A stretch of DNA of 64,000 bases from Phymatolithon calcareum (Eukaryota > Rhodophyta > Florideophyceae > Hapalidiales): assembly GCA_977006965.1 (NCBI GenBank), contig OZ345358.1, positions 248,001 through 312,000 on the forward strand, given 5' to 3'. A program made the translations under genes and the position numbers. The stretch's first letter is position 1; every line of letters begins with the position of its first letter. The notes under the pieces were generated by a model that made no database searches, was not told the DNA's origin, and saw only the letters and a list, made by a program, of their open reading frames with translations. Shown here piece by piece: positions 44,699-57,139 of this stretch.

Positions 44699-45000
44699 AA
44701 CTCCTGGCGGTAGCTTTTCTCCATGTCCTGCATATATACGCGTAGCTGACCTGGAGCACAGCCAGGATGTTCCTTGCCGGTCGACAATGGCAGCGTACAC
44801 GAACGCACGGACATCAGGACGGGCGTACTTTGTGCCTGGCATCGCCGCAAAACAACAGGGCGTTGCAGAAAGCCACGGTGAAAACGTTATGCGCATCGAC
44901 AACAGCGAAAATATTTCCGAAAGATGCGGCGGACGCTTTTTCAACGGCATTCTCGCGCATAGCCACAAACCCCGGGATACAGACGGAGCGAGCATGGTCT
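44699..45000 (-). pseudogene. ORFX-1 fragment, left arm of C
   Basis: 5' part of the module 1 ORFX (FAVVDAHNVF region) cut off by the 2.2-kb deletion that joins it to the GTPase upstream region. Sequence 45,001-45,537 is intergenic. Confidence 0.4.
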
Positions 45001-45537
45001 TGGTGATGACGAAATTAAATGTGACGTGAATAATTTACGATGGTCACGACGGCAACAGGGTCGGACGAGGGCGCCAAAGGCGAAGAGCATTGCATTCGAA
45101 CGTGCGCTCATCTTTCTGACGATGTAAATCTTGTAATTAATATCGAGGGCGAACAGACATGTGAGGCACGCGGATAATAATGCACTCACCGCGCATCGAG
45201 TGCAACGGGCTGTGTTTCGCCATTCGGACAAGATGATCTCGAGGCATACAGAAAGACACGAAACCCAGAGGCCATAGCGTCATTTCACCACAGCACCGGG
45301 AGCTCATCGTCTACACCATGCTGCGCTGCGGCATCCAGTGGCATGGATAATGCGTCGGTTGCAGAAGGGCGACTAGCTGGAGCATCGGCTTGATCTTGTT
45401 CCTCCGTTTGCATTGCTACAAACTGGAGTCTGAATCATACCTTGAGCTGATCCAATTGCCAAATCCAGAATCTTGTTGCGGTAACTTTGCGCGGACTGCT
45501 ATCCGGAAGGGCATCCAACGTCTTCCTATCGCTTTAT

Positions 45538-48009
45538 TCATTTTCCAGAAATGCGCTTAAGATCGATAACCGCTCGTTTCTTCATCATTTTATTCCAGGA
45601 AATACCACTGTATCCATCCTTTTGCCATCGCAGTGCGAAATACGCGCTTCCAAGTGCTGACAAGTGGGTTTCAACGTGATAAAGAAGAGCTCCGCCCATA
45701 GTGACTCGGGAAGTATCACCCTTGGCACTTCCTTCGGCCGCCTCATCGCAAAATTATTTCGACAGAATCACAGCTTTCGCTACGCCAACACCGTTTGCAG
45801 CACTACGAATTACGTCATCAATGAATTTAAACCGTTCCATGACCGTCGCGCGCGATGGGCCATTACAATGCTTCCCTGTTTTGCATACCCGCAGATCGAA
45901 CGGCAGGAGAGGCACCTGTGAAACCAGAATTGGAGTCACACCAGTATCCGCAATCATTTTCGCAGTGGCTTTGAGGGCAGGTCTGAAGATCGATTTTGAA
46001 TGATTCTTCCCAAATGATAATCCACGTCGAATTGAATCTTCCCTGCTTTCTCCGGGCTGTATAAAAAGCGTGACCGTGTCCTTTCCATACCCGTGATTCA
46101 GAAGACTGCCTTCCCATCGTGCTGCGAGAATGATAGCGTCAAACTCTTCCTTGGCCACTCCTTCTCGCCACATCGCGTTAAATTCTCGACATACCTTGTT
46201 CATTGCCGGATTGAGAAGAAATATTTTGACAATGCCCAAGATCGGAGGCATGTATACCGACTCCAGATGTGAACATTTGCCCCCAAAGTCTCGACCAGAT
46301 GTACGGCCAATGGTTGCAAACTGCTTGCATGACTGTCACCGATAATGGCCACCCGCAGAGCAGGTCTATTAACAGGTTTGAAGATCATTTCATTCCCCAG
46401 TTTCCCAACCTTCTTTTTCGAAAAATTCTTAGGCGATATCGAACGTTTCGCCAGTCCCACCACTTCAGAAGCATTAATACCACCGAATTGCAGGCTCGCC
46501 CCCCGGAATGATGTCAGGTCATCCATGACGTTGTTGAGCGCATGCTTTGCCTTTTCGTTAAATGTAAACGCCAGCAAGAGGAACGCTGCAACAAGAGCGG
46601 TGACGAGGGCGAAGAACTTGAGAAAGAACATGCGTGCATTTCCGAATTCGCGACGCGCCATTAACGGCCGTTCGATGATAAAATGAAGCGCGAAGCCACC
46701 CACAAGTGACGCGAGAACCTACCGAGCGTTCAACAGGCGTGAGGGGGGTCCATAAGCGTATTGATCTAATGTGAATGAACAAAGGCCAGTGCACGAGGTA
46801 AGCGCTATACGAAATGTTTCCCAGGAAGCCTAGTAGATCCCTGACAGGAAGAATCTCGCCATCTTTGAGCCAGGTGTACTGATCAGTGCCGCGGTTGACA
46901 GGCACGGAACTATGGCGCGAACGCCAGGGAACACATTCCTCGGATGGAAGGTGGCGGCAGCGGTCAAGAGTGCCGTGAGCCCTATAAGAGACAGTACATC
47001 GGCAAGACGGGTGGAAAAAATCAGCGATTTCGGAAGCGTATGTATGGCCACGACGGTACCGATGAGAAATTCCCAAGCGCGATGATGCGGCAGGTAGAAC
47101 GCCGCATTTGGATTATGTATTACCACCTGCTCAGCAAACGCCATACCGATTGCGGTAAAAATCGCTGCGAACGTCGCAGGAAGCACGGGATCCACGGCGT
47201 ACAGCACGGAGTGGAGGGGAGCCCATAGCATATAGAATTGTGTTTCAACACCAAGCGACCAAGTGTGTAGCAGCGGCTGTATCGAAATAACAACTGCGAA
47301 AGAAGAAGTTCACGTTGGAAGCACCCAAAGTTGCAGCAGCTGCAGATTGAGCGGCGTCGCGTACGTCCAGTGTTGGGAGAACGGCAAGTGATACAACATT
47401 GGAATGATCAGAGTGACAAACAAGGATGGAGCTAGGCGCGTTATTCGCCGTGTGTAAAATGTGGAGAGTGAAAATTTGGAGAGTTCTAATGAACGCTTGA
47501 TGTTGCCGGATATTAGATATTCGGAAAGGACGAAAAATACGTCGACGCCTATGAAACCGCCGGAGAATGGCCGGGTGTCAAAATGGTAGAGCAGGACCAG
47601 TAGAAGGGCAAGCCCACGGAGGCCGGCCAGATCAGCTCTGCGGCTCTTCTTCTCCGTCAAGTTGGTGAGTACCAAAGCATTGGAAAAAATAATTGCTATT
47701 GAATTATTTAAATTATTGTTCCAATAATTTATTCCTGAGTCTCGCATATTTATTGTATTTATTGAGATCGTCGTGGTTGCGACAATTATTGTATCGGACT
47801 CCTCATTTTTTCGATCCGGTTATTCTATCGCGACAGAAAGTAGCAAGAAGGATCCAATAATTCGGGGAATAACCAGTTATTTATACCTCGCTGAACTTGA
47901 ATACAATAATTTATTGCTTCTGCGTTCAACAATAAATTATTTATTCTCGACACTTTTCGAGAAAAGAATAAAAATAAATAAATAATTCCAATGCTTTGGT
48001 GAGTACCAT
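45538..48009 (-). pseudogene. Acyltransferase-3/SGNH gene, copy AT3-1C left
   Basis: Mirror of 51,140-53,611, with the MITE at 47,674-47,997 inserted after the fourth codon. See the right-arm entry for domains and lesions. Confidence 0.8.
47674..47997. mobile_element. MITE (324 bp), left arm of C
   Basis: Same element as 51,152-51,475, with TIR AAAGCATTGGAA and flanking GGTGAGTACC duplicates (reverse complement of GGTACTCACC). AT-rich and non-coding. Confidence 0.85.
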
Positions 48010-48653
48010 GACTTCGGGCGTAGAGGACGATTGGATAGATCGTGGAGAGTGTGGAAGTGAATGAACGTAAGATTACGAAAGCATTCTCTATACTTGAATG
48101 GCTGGTTTAATACAGACTGATCAAGCTAAATTGGGTCCGAGGTGCGTACTTCTACAACAACTATGACTAATGGCCCGGTTGACGTTGGTTAGAGGCTCGA
48201 GGGTGAACAGCGTATTTTCTGGAACAAGTTAGATCTACAGGGGTTGACTTCCCAGAGCTCTGTATACGAGCTGAGAGTACTCTAGAGAAGCAAATTGGTA
48301 TTTTAGTTTGCTTGAAGTCGTGTAACCTATCAGCATCTTTAATGATTTCCCTTGATGGCCGATTGTGTCCGCAGATTTTTTATGTGAGTTGCGAGACTCA
48401 TTCACCTGCAATAAGTACAGTATTGCGTAAAAGGGGTAAGCAAGATAATCCTTGATTGGTATCACGCGATCGTCAAAGAACAAGACCTCCACTTTCCTCC
48501 TGAACACGTTTGAGGCTACCATTCACAGTCCGGCATACTTCTGGGCTTACTTGATAGCGGAGAAATGTAAAACATTAGCACTGCTGATATATTCTAAAAT
48601 CAACATAAATACTCCCTAGAGTAAGTCATCAATAAGGTCCTAGCCTGAGAAAG

Positions 48654-48707
48654 GTTAACACTATTTTCCCTCATGGGAAAATAATATTAACACGATTGCA
48701 ATCGTCG
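48654..48707. repeat. Hairpin site at inner arm boundary (C-left)
   Basis: GTTAACACTATTTTCCC / GGGAAAATAATATTAAC around TCAT, then the 16-mer palindrome CACGATTGCAATCGTG. Arm variants differ from those at centre A. Confidence 0.7.
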
Positions 48708-48999
48708 CAAGAACCATCTAATATGTTGTATTACTGAGTGTATTGCATGGATATCCTGTATGATGTGCACAGTAGAGGGCATTTGGGGCGATCTAATAGT
48801 TCATGTCGTTGCGCTGTTAAGGAGGCTAGCCATCGCAGCAGCACCTCTTTCTGTCCGTGCCGTTCCCGTCGTTGCCCGTCGCCCGGTTAGCCTTCCGTTT
48901 GCCCCGCTTTTCTCCTCTGTCCCGCTGCCGAAATCGCCCACTGTTGCTGCTTCTAAACAAGAATCTCTCCAAATCCTTTCTGTCGAGCGTACAGATGCC

Positions 49000-50437
49000 A
49001 TGAAAAGTTCGAAAAAGAAGATAGGTCGAGTCGTCAGTGAATCACACGACTCCCGCAGCCAGGACTATAACGGCTCACAGATGGGCACTCTTCTTCCGTG
49101 TTGGATGAGAGATGAATCTAATGTTGATGCTCTCAACAGCCCTTCTGCCAGCACTTCTGATTCTCAAATTTCCCGATAAGTGAGTCAGGAGGGGAGCAGA
49201 GAAGAAGGCCAGCTTTCTCTCGTCCAGCGAATTATTAAGTGACAAAAAACACTCTTTTCTCAGCGAGCTGCTTTTCGTGATCCCATCAAAGCACAGAGAA
49301 AAGACTTACAGCGTACAGCGCCTCCGAAAACTGCTCGGATAATATGGACGGCTTATATTGACTCTCTGGACTACGACTTTTTCACATCCAAGGAAGTAAT
49401 GTGCGACGATACATCTCCAGTCGGTAAAGGCAGGACAGCATATCACGGACTACGTGTCAATCGGGTCAATTGCGAAGACATTGCCACATGTTTCGAGATT
49501 GGATGGTCGGCAAAAGAGTTTCTTGGTCACTCAACGTCCACGTTCTCTCAGTTCCGGATTTGTGTCGGTCAACTTTGCCGTGTCTCAGTAGCTCTCGGAT
49601 ACAGTCAGTCTGAAGACTTGTGGAGACGCGGCGCAGTTTTTCAAGCTTTTACCGATATCGATGTACCAAGGATTCTTCTCAACTGCTTTCAAATTAATTC
49701 TGCTTTTGGAACGGTATCGAGCAAAGCCAGTCATATGCTTACATTGGCAAGATTCTGTAATGTCTTCTTTGCGAGCGAGAAGGGCGCTCAGTACATCGAA
49801 GTTGGCAAGCTGGCTGCGATTTCACAGTACTTACGCTCCGTTTGCAATGTAAACAAGAAGGCGGCGCGTCAACAATCGAAGCGTCGAAAACTTGCAGCTG
49901 AGCGCACACTGGCAGGAAAGTATATGAACGGAATGGATTTTGCCCAGTTCCGGAAGCAAGCAATGCAAGCATGCGAGGGTGTCATGATTTCAGAAAGGGG
50001 CGCGATTGCGAATGGCGAAAAAAGCATCCTTGAAAAGCCTGTGATTTTGCAGAAGTGGTGTATTAACTTTCTTTGCCTTTTAATGTTTTTAGGTTGCGGG
50101 CAACGGCCTCAAGTGTATTCTTTACTTCAGCGCCCACAAGAAATTGATGTCGATGAGCTAAGAAGACAGTGTGGAGCTGTTAAATGCTTTGAAATGATGC
50201 TCGGCAAGGAGAAAAGAGAGCGTCGAATCGAGCTTCCGCATGTTTTACTTCCGAAAGTGGCTCTAAGATTTATCATTTTCCACGTTAAATTTGTTTTACC
50301 AATTCTCTACCGAAGGTTCAAGATCTTACGAACAGATCGGCGCGCAAGCCATCAATTTTTGAACACAAGAACAGGCTCGACTCTTCTTCCTGGAAGTGTT
50401 ACCTCCACGCTTCGCCGGTGGATACATTATCATGACC
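49000..50437 (+). pseudogene. Truncated tyrosine-recombinase-like gene, copy YR1-C
   Basis: Keeps the native start MKSSKKKIGRV with no frameshift, showing the ancestral N-terminal frame; an upstream open frame from 48,760 runs into it. It has an in-frame TAA at 49,177 and a TGA near 49,240 (CGA in other copies), then stays open past the box I Arg (LGCGQRPQV) to HDP, where hairpin sequence replaces the box II Arg and Tyr part. Same truncation point as YR1-A. Confidence 0.65.
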
Positions 50438-50491
50438 CGACGATTGCAATCGTGTTAATATTATTTTCCCACGGGGGAAAATAATGTTAAC
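50438..50491. repeat. Hairpin site at inner arm boundary (C-right)
   Basis: Mirror of 48,654-48,707, with GTTAATATTATTTTCCC and GGGAAAATAATGTTAAC as arms and a 4-base spacer. Confidence 0.7.
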
Positions 50492-51139
50492 CTTTCTCAG
50501 GCTAGGACCTTATTGATGACTTACTCTAGGGAGTATTTATGTTGATTTTAGAATATATATATCAGCAGTGCTAATGTTTTACATTTCTCCGCTATCAAGT
50601 AAGCCCAGAAGTATGCCGGACTGTGAATGGTAGCCTCAAACGTGTTCAGGAGGAAAGTGGAGGTCTTGTTCTTTGACGATCGCGTGATACCAATCAAGGA
50701 TTATCTTGCTTACCCCTTTTACGCAATACTGTACTTATTGCAGGTGAATGAGTCTCGCAACTCACATAAAAAATCTGCGGACACAATCGGCCATCAAGGG
50801 AAATCATTAAAGATGCTGATAGGTTACACGACTTCAAGCAAACTAAAATACCAATTTGCTTCTCTAGAGTACTCTCAGCTCGTATACAGAGCTCTGGGAA
50901 GTCAACCCCTGTAGATCTAACTTGTTCCAGAAAATACGCTGTTCACCCTCGAGCCTCTAACCAACGTCAACCGGGCCATTAGTCATAGTTGTTGTAGAAG
51001 TACGCACCTCGGACCCAATTTAGCTTGATCAGTCTGTATTAAACCAGCCATTCAAGTATAGAGAATGCTTTCGTAATCTTACGTTCATTCACTTCCACAC
51101 TCTCCACGATCTATCCAATCGTCCTCTACGCCCGAAGTC

Positions 51140-53611
51140 ATGGTACTCACCAAAGCATTGGAATTATTTATTTATTTTTATTCTTTTCTCGAAAAGTGTC
51201 GAGAATAAATAATTTATTGTTGAACGCAGAAGCAATAAATTATTGTATTCAAGTTCAGCGAGGTATAAATAACTGGTTATTCCCCGAATTATTGGATCCT
51301 TCTTGCTACTTTCTGTCGCGATAGAATAACCGGATCGAAAAAATGAGGAGTCCGATACAATAATTGTCGCAACCACGACGATCTCAATAAATACAATAAA
51401 TATGCGAGACTCAGGAATAAATTATTGGAACAATAATTTAAATAATTCAATAGCAATTATTTTTTCCAATGCTTTGGTACTCACCAACTTGACGGAGAAG
51501 AAGAGCCGCAGAGCTGATCTGGCCGGCCTCCGTGGGCTTGCCCTTCTACTGGTCCTGCTCTACCATTTTGACACCCGGCCATTCTCCGGCGGTTTCATAG
51601 GCGTCGACGTATTTTTCGTCCTTTCCGAATATCTAATATCCGGCAACATCAAGCGTTCATTAGAACTCTCCAAATTTTCACTCTCCACATTTTACACACG
51701 GCGAATAACGCGCCTAGCTCCATCCTTGTTTGTCACTCTGATCATTCCAATGTTGTATCACTTGCCGTTCTCCCAACACTGGACGTACGCGACGCCGCTC
51801 AATCTGCAGCTGCTGCAACTTTGGGTGCTTCCAACGTGAACTTCTTCTTTCGCAGTTGTTATTTCGATACAGCCGCTGCTACACACTTGGTCGCTTGGTG
51901 TTGAAACACAATTCTATATGCTATGGGCTCCCCTCCACTCCGTGCTGTACGCCGTGGATCCCGTGCTTCCTGCGACGTTCGCAGCGATTTTTACCGCAAT
52001 CGGTATGGCGTTTGCTGAGCAGGTGGTAATACATAATCCAAATGCGGCGTTCTACCTGCCGCATCATCGCGCTTGGGAATTTCTCATCGGTACCGTCGTG
52101 GCCATACATACGCTTCCGAAATCGCTGATTTTTTCCACCCGTCTTGCCGATGTACTGTCTCTTATAGGGCTCACGGCACTCTTGACCGCTGCCGCCACCT
52201 TCCATCCGAGGAATGTGTTCCCTGGCGTTCGCGCCATAGTTCCGTGCCTGTCAACCGCGGCACTGATCAGTACACCTGGCTCAAAGATGGCGAGATTCTT
52301 CCTGTCAGGGATCTACTAGGCTTCCTGGGAAACATTTCGTATAGCGCTTACCTCGTGCACTGGCCTTTGTTCATTCACATTAGATCAATACGCTTATGGA
52401 CCCCCCTCACGCCTGTTGAACGCTCGGTAGGTTCTCGCGTCACTTGTGGGTGGCTTCGCGCTTCATTTTATCATCGAACGGCCGTTAATGGCGCGTCGCG
52501 AATTCGGAAATGCACGCATGTTCTTTCTCAAGTTCTTCGCCCTCGTCACCGCTCTTGTTGCAGCGTTCCTCTTGCTGGCGTTTACATTTAACGAAAAGGC
52601 AAAGCATGCGCTCAACAACGTCATGGATGACCTGACATCATTCCGGGGGGCGAGCCTGCAATTCGGTGGTATTAATGCTTCTGAAGTGGTGGGACTGGCG
52701 AAACGTTCGATATCGCCTAAGAATTTTTCGAAAAAGAAGGTTGGGAAACTGGGGAATGAAATGATCTTCAAACCTGTTAATAGACCTGCTCTGCGGGTGG
52801 CCATTATCGGTGACAGTCATGCAAGCAGTTTGCAACCATTGGCCGTACATCTGGTCGAGACTTTGGGGGCAAATGTTCACATCTGGAGTCGGTATACATG
52901 CCTCCGATCTTGGGCATTGTCAAAATATTTCTTCTCAATCCGGCAATGAACAAGGTATGTCGAGAATTTAACGCGATGTGGCGAGAAGGAGTGGCCAAGG
53001 AAGAGTTTGACGCTATCATTCTCGCAGCACGATGGGAAGGCAGTCTTCTGAATCACGGGTATGGAAAGGACACGGTCACGCTTTTTATACAGCCCGGAGA
53101 AAGCAGGGAAGATTCAATTCGACGTGGATTATCATTTGGGAAGAATCATTCAAAATCGATCTTCAGACCTGCCCTCAAAGCCACTGCGAAAATGATTGCG
53201 GATACTGGTGTGACTCCAATTCTGGTTTCACAGGTGCCTCTCCTGCCGTTCGATCTGCGGGTATGCAAAACAGGGAAGCATTGTAATGGCCCATCGCGCG
53301 CGACGGTCATGGAACGGTTTAAATTCATTGATGACGTAATTCGTAGTGCTGCAAACGGTGTTGGCGTAGCGAAAGCTGTGATTCTGTCGAAATAATTTTG
53401 CGATGAGGCGGCCGAAGGAAGTGCCAAGGGTGATACTTCCCGAGTCACTATGGGCGGAGCTCTTCTTTATCACGTTGAAACCCACTTGTCAGCACTTGGA
53501 AGCGCGTATTTCGCACTGCGATGGCAAAAGGATGGATACAGTGGTATTTCCTGGAATAAAATGATGAAGAAACGAGCGGTTATCGATCTTAAGCGCATTT
53601 CTGGAAAATGA
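51140..53611 (+). pseudogene. Acyltransferase-3/SGNH gene, copy AT3-1C right
   Basis: ATG 51,140 is followed by four codons and then the MITE. After it come the AT3 motifs with the catalytic-type LLYHF intact, VLSEY (Glu for Gly), NISYSAYLVHWPL and the SGNH block IIGDSHASSLQP. Extra lesions relative to AT3-1A: a 15-bp deletion near 51,880, a 2-bp deletion near 52,434, a 1-bp loss near 52,909 and a local rearrangement after it. It shares the TAA in the SGNH domain (53,393-53,395). Confidence 0.8.
51152..51475. mobile_element. MITE (324 bp) with 10-bp target duplication, right arm of C
   Basis: Perfect 12-bp TIRs AAAGCATTGGAA / TTCCAATGCTTT and direct repeats GGTACTCACC at 51,142-51,151 and 51,476-51,485. 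The empty site is visible at 2,948-2,957. The duplication length fits Mutator-like elements. Because the target is nearly self-complementary to the TIR ends, a shorter duplication (ACTC) with longer TIRs cannot be excluded. The interior is AT-rich with nested dyads and no ORF. Confidence 0.85.
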
Positions 53612-54153
53612 ATAAAGCGATAGGAAGACGTTGGATGCCCTTCCGGATAGCAGTCCGCGCAAAGTTACCGCAACAAGATTCTGGATTTGGCAATTGGATC
53701 AGCTCAAGGTATGATTCAGACTCCAGTTTGTAGCAATGCAAACGGAGGAACAAGATCAAGCCGATGCTCCAGCTAGTCGCCCTTCTGCAACCGACGCATT
53801 ATCCATGCCACTGGATGCCGCAGCGCAGCATGGTGTAGACGATGAGCTCCCGGTGCTGTGGTGAAATGACGCTATGGCCTCTGGGTTTCGTGTCTTTCTG
53901 TATGCCTCGAGATCATCTTGTCCGAATGGCGAAACACAGCCCGTTGCACTCGATGCGCGGTGAGTGCATTATTATCCGCGTGCCTCACATGTCTGTTCGC
54001 CCTCGATATTAATTACAAGATTTACATCGTCAGAAAGATGAGCGCACGTTCGAATGCAATGCTCTTCGCCTTTGGCGCCCTCGTCCGACCCTGTTGCCGT
54101 CGTGACCATCGTAAATTATTCACGTCACATTTAATTTCGTCATCACCAAGACC
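53612..54153. other. Intergenic region
   Basis: Counterpart of 5,090-5,631. No supported gene. Confidence 0.4.
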
Positions 54154-54621
54154 ATGCTCGCTCCGTCTGTATCCCGGGGTTTGTGGCTATGCGCGAGAAT
54201 GCCGTTGAAAAAGCGTCCGCCGCACCTTTCGGAAATATTTTCGCTGTTGTCGATGCGCATAACGTTTTCACCGTGGCTTTCTGCAACGCCCTGTTGTTTT
54301 GCGGCGATGCCAGGCACAAAGTACGCCCGTCCTGATGTCCGTGCGTTCGTGTACGCTGCCATTGTCGACCGGCAAGGAACATCCTGGCTGTGCTCCAGGT
54401 CAGCTACGCGTATATATGCAGGACATGGAGAAAAGCTACCGCCAGGAGTTGGGCCGGGGGTCGTCCACGGCAGTTTATCGGTCCTTGGTCGGCGGTCAAA
54501 GTGCAGATTGGATTCCCGCTGCACGTTACAGAGCTGTGCTCAAGCAATGTTTGTTGAAGTCCGAGCAGTACCCGCATTTTTGCACTGTGATGATGGCGAC
54601 ATGTTTCACAAAACTCATTGA
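54154..54621 (+). pseudogene. Uncharacterised module ORF (ORFX), copy 1C
   Basis: Same deletion and frame state as copy 1A (5,632-6,103), with a few substitutions. Not recognisable as a known family. Confidence 0.4.
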
Positions 54622-54680
54622 CTGTCAACACCCTTGCAGTTCTAGATTCGACGGAGAATCTACAGATAGGAATACCCTCT

Positions 54681-55386
54681 TCATATTAACTGCATCGCTC
54701 GAGCCCGGTCTGGCGACACATGCTCCCTACCACACCGCAATAGTACGGCCAAGGTGACCATTGCGTTAACATCTTCAGACAATTCGATAAACCTGGTTTA
54801 CAGCTCAACAGCGTACTGTGCATCTGCAGGGACATTCTCATTCGCTTTTTCGAGCAAATTCCCCAAGTGGATCCTTGCATCTATGTGTACACCTTCCTCA
54901 ATCGCTTGTTTGTATAGCTGAACGGCGCGCAAAAGGTCTGGTGCGACACCATCGCTACCGTCCTCCAACACGTGTCCCAGATTGACCATGGCACGTGCCT
55001 GCGTGCCCTCATTCTTGGACCATGTATAGAGCTGTACGACACGAGGATGGTCCGCAGGGACGCCCTCTCTGCCGTTTTGAAGCAAACATCCCAGGTCGTT
55101 CATTGCAATTGCTCTAGAATACAGCTTCATCGCACGAGCAGGGTCTGCTGGGACGCCTTCTCAGCATTCCTCCAAGGTTATGCAGAGTAACATCGTCTCC
55201 CTCCTCAATCACACGCTTGTACAGCTCCATCGCACCAGGTGGATCTGCCGGTACGCTCTTGTTGCCGAGCTGTACTATGTGTTCTAGGTTGACCATCGCA
55301 TCTACCCATTTCCCTTCTTCAATGGTGCGAGTGTACGGCGCAAGAAGGGAATCGCTAGTCATCATATGGTTCCGACCTCTGGACAC
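54681..55386 (-). pseudogene. Sel1/TPR-repeat protein, module 1 copy C
   Basis: Counterpart of 6,159-6,864 with the same frame change near 55,160 and the same stop before the last repeat (about 54,800). Start MSRGRNHMM at 55,386. Confidence 0.75.
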
Positions 55387-55868
55387 ATGTTTCCTGGTCC
55401 GGTGACAGCAGCTCTAGGTTTCGTGGCCTACAGTTGTTGATTATGCGTTACCACGCAATAGGTGGACTGTGTTTCTCATGTCCACGTAGTCTGATTTTTC
55501 TTTCCTATATAAGTCAGCGATGTCCACAGTTTGTAAGCTCAAGCGACTAAGTTCAGAAGTCAGAGCTCACAGTTTGCTCCAGCTTTCAAACTCCATGTTC
55601 CCAATTTTTTGGAATGCTGGCCAATCTTTTACAGATGCCCCTTATAGGGTAAATGCATACAGCGAAAAAGTCCATTTTCAGTAATCTCGCGGGCTACTGA
55701 GCTTCTTGCTTATGAGCAATTGTTTCAGAGGCCCATGTTGAGCACTCATTCAACAACTGTAATTCTTCTATGCAAGGCGAAAGAGGAATTTTGACTTCGG
55801 CGAACTTCGGGAACATCGCAAATATTGTTTGGCTTTACTTCGAATCATACGGACCACAATTCACATTG
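55387..55868. other. Upstream region of Sel1 gene
   Basis: Counterpart of 6,865-7,330. TATA-like TATATAA near 55,506-55,512. No gene. Confidence 0.35.
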
Positions 55869-55876
55869 CCACGCTG

Positions 55877-56048
55877 CCGAAGAAGAAGAAAGGTAGATTT
55901 TTATTTAAAAGTTACCAACGCATCTGCTGACGCTCGGGGCAACTTTCCTAAGGCCAAGGGGTTTTGGCTAGATTCTGTCCTGAAGGGGTTTTCTTTTCTT
56001 GTTGGTGTGACACGACTCAGTGGACTACAAAAACCCACCTCTGGTCTC
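55877..56048 (+). mobile_element. SINE-like retroposon 2 (172 bp) with 8-bp target duplication
   Basis: Flanked by CCACGCTG at 55,869-55,876 and 56,049-56,056; the single empty site is at about 7,350-7,357. It starts CCGAAGAAGAAG then GTAGATTTTTATT and TTACCAACGCATCTGC, matching retroposon 1, and ends within ACCTCTGGTCTC. A shorter member of the same family. Confidence 0.7.
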
Positions 56049-56298
56049 CCACGCTGGCAAAGGATTCAAGAGAGATCTCCAATCCAATAATCGTGACCCC
56101 ATGGCAGAATGTTTATCGGCGTGCACTCAATCGCAATTATCATGGACGACGAAGTTGGACAATCCAATGTACCATAGTGAACAAGGGCCAACACAAGTGC
56201 AATTTCATGAGGAACCCAGTGGTGGCCGAGCTCTGGTGGCCGAATGGCCACTCCGTGTGTCACTGAGCTTCTTCGCCCGGTTCAACGCGTGTAGTTAG
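56049..56298 (+). pseudogene. Small uncharacterised ORF, copy C
   Basis: Homologue of 7,328-7,597 whose 5' part is separated by retroposon 2. An open frame from 56,020 fuses element sequence to it. Sequence 56,299-56,730 holds no supported gene. Confidence 0.3.
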
Positions 56299-56725
56299 CA
56301 CGGACAATGCGCTTTCGGTGATCCTCTTCGGGGCTAGTGCGTCAAGCTGAGAATTGAGTGCTAGTTCCCCAGTGCGTGCTCTCTACAGTGCACTGGTGTT
56401 GTCCAATATTGTACAGTATCATACAGGTTCTCTTATGCCGAACGAAAGATTTAGGAAAACTGATGAAAACAATAGTGTTTTCGACGGTCATGTAGGGGTT
56501 CTTTCCTGTTCATTTTTGAAAAGTGTGAACTGTAACATAGGAGGCTTCTTCGGTCATAATTTATTATCGTCACCCAGCCGACAACACCATTTCCCAATCG
56601 GTCCGGTGTAGGACCCAACAACTGTACATCGAGAAGAGTGGAAGCCAATCATCTGCGAGTTTATCATATTGTCGTCTGTGCGTTGTCTACCTTTTTTTTG
56701 AAAATCGCATAACCCGTGCAGCCGA

Positions 56726-56732
56726 AACGACA
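56726..56732. other. Junction of the 7.7-kb deletion in unit 3
   Basis: The sequence GCCGAAACGACATGCACGG joins position about 8,027 to about 15,748 of unit 1 at a shared AACGA. It removes the GTPase, Sel1 tail, AT3-2, ORFX-2 and the large Sel1 gene. Confidence 0.8.
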
Positions 56733-57139
56733 TGCACGGCAAACAATGGAAGACCAAAGTCGAAATTAAGTGGATTTATTGACAAGGTACCATCAGGGGA
56801 TTGTCAGGGGGAGAGAAACGACGACTTGACAAGTTACATGAATCGCTGCTGGAGGAAAATTGGCACCCTTTCGCAGCGTGTATCTTATTACTATAGCCTG
56901 TAAAATTTTCATTAAAATCGCAACAAAGTCAAACTTCCGAGTCCGCAGACATTCGTATGAAATCATACTGTATCGATGTTTAGATATGCTTTTTAATTTT
57001 CCAAATTAGAAATATTGATCATAAAAGTTTGAATACATTCCATTCGATCCCCATTTCAAGCCGCTCTCGCATTGATTTGTCATCAACCAACACAATTATT
57101 TCTTTCCTCGCTCATAGCAGCATCAACTCTCTGATCGCC

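Larger units (their letters stand above)
44699..48707 (-). repeat. Palindrome C, left arm
   Basis: Reverse complement of 50,438-54,450 (x pairs with 99,149-x, with a 4-bp shift near the centre caused by a TA-repeat length difference). The outer end coincides with the unit 2 deletion junction. Confidence 0.9.
50438..54450 (+). repeat. Palindrome C, right arm
   Basis: Mirror of 44,699-48,707. Beyond 54,450 unit 3 continues into the Sel1 gene, whereas the left partner has the deletion. The stretch 50,492-51,139 is the acyltransferase upstream region and holds no supported gene. Confidence 0.9.
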
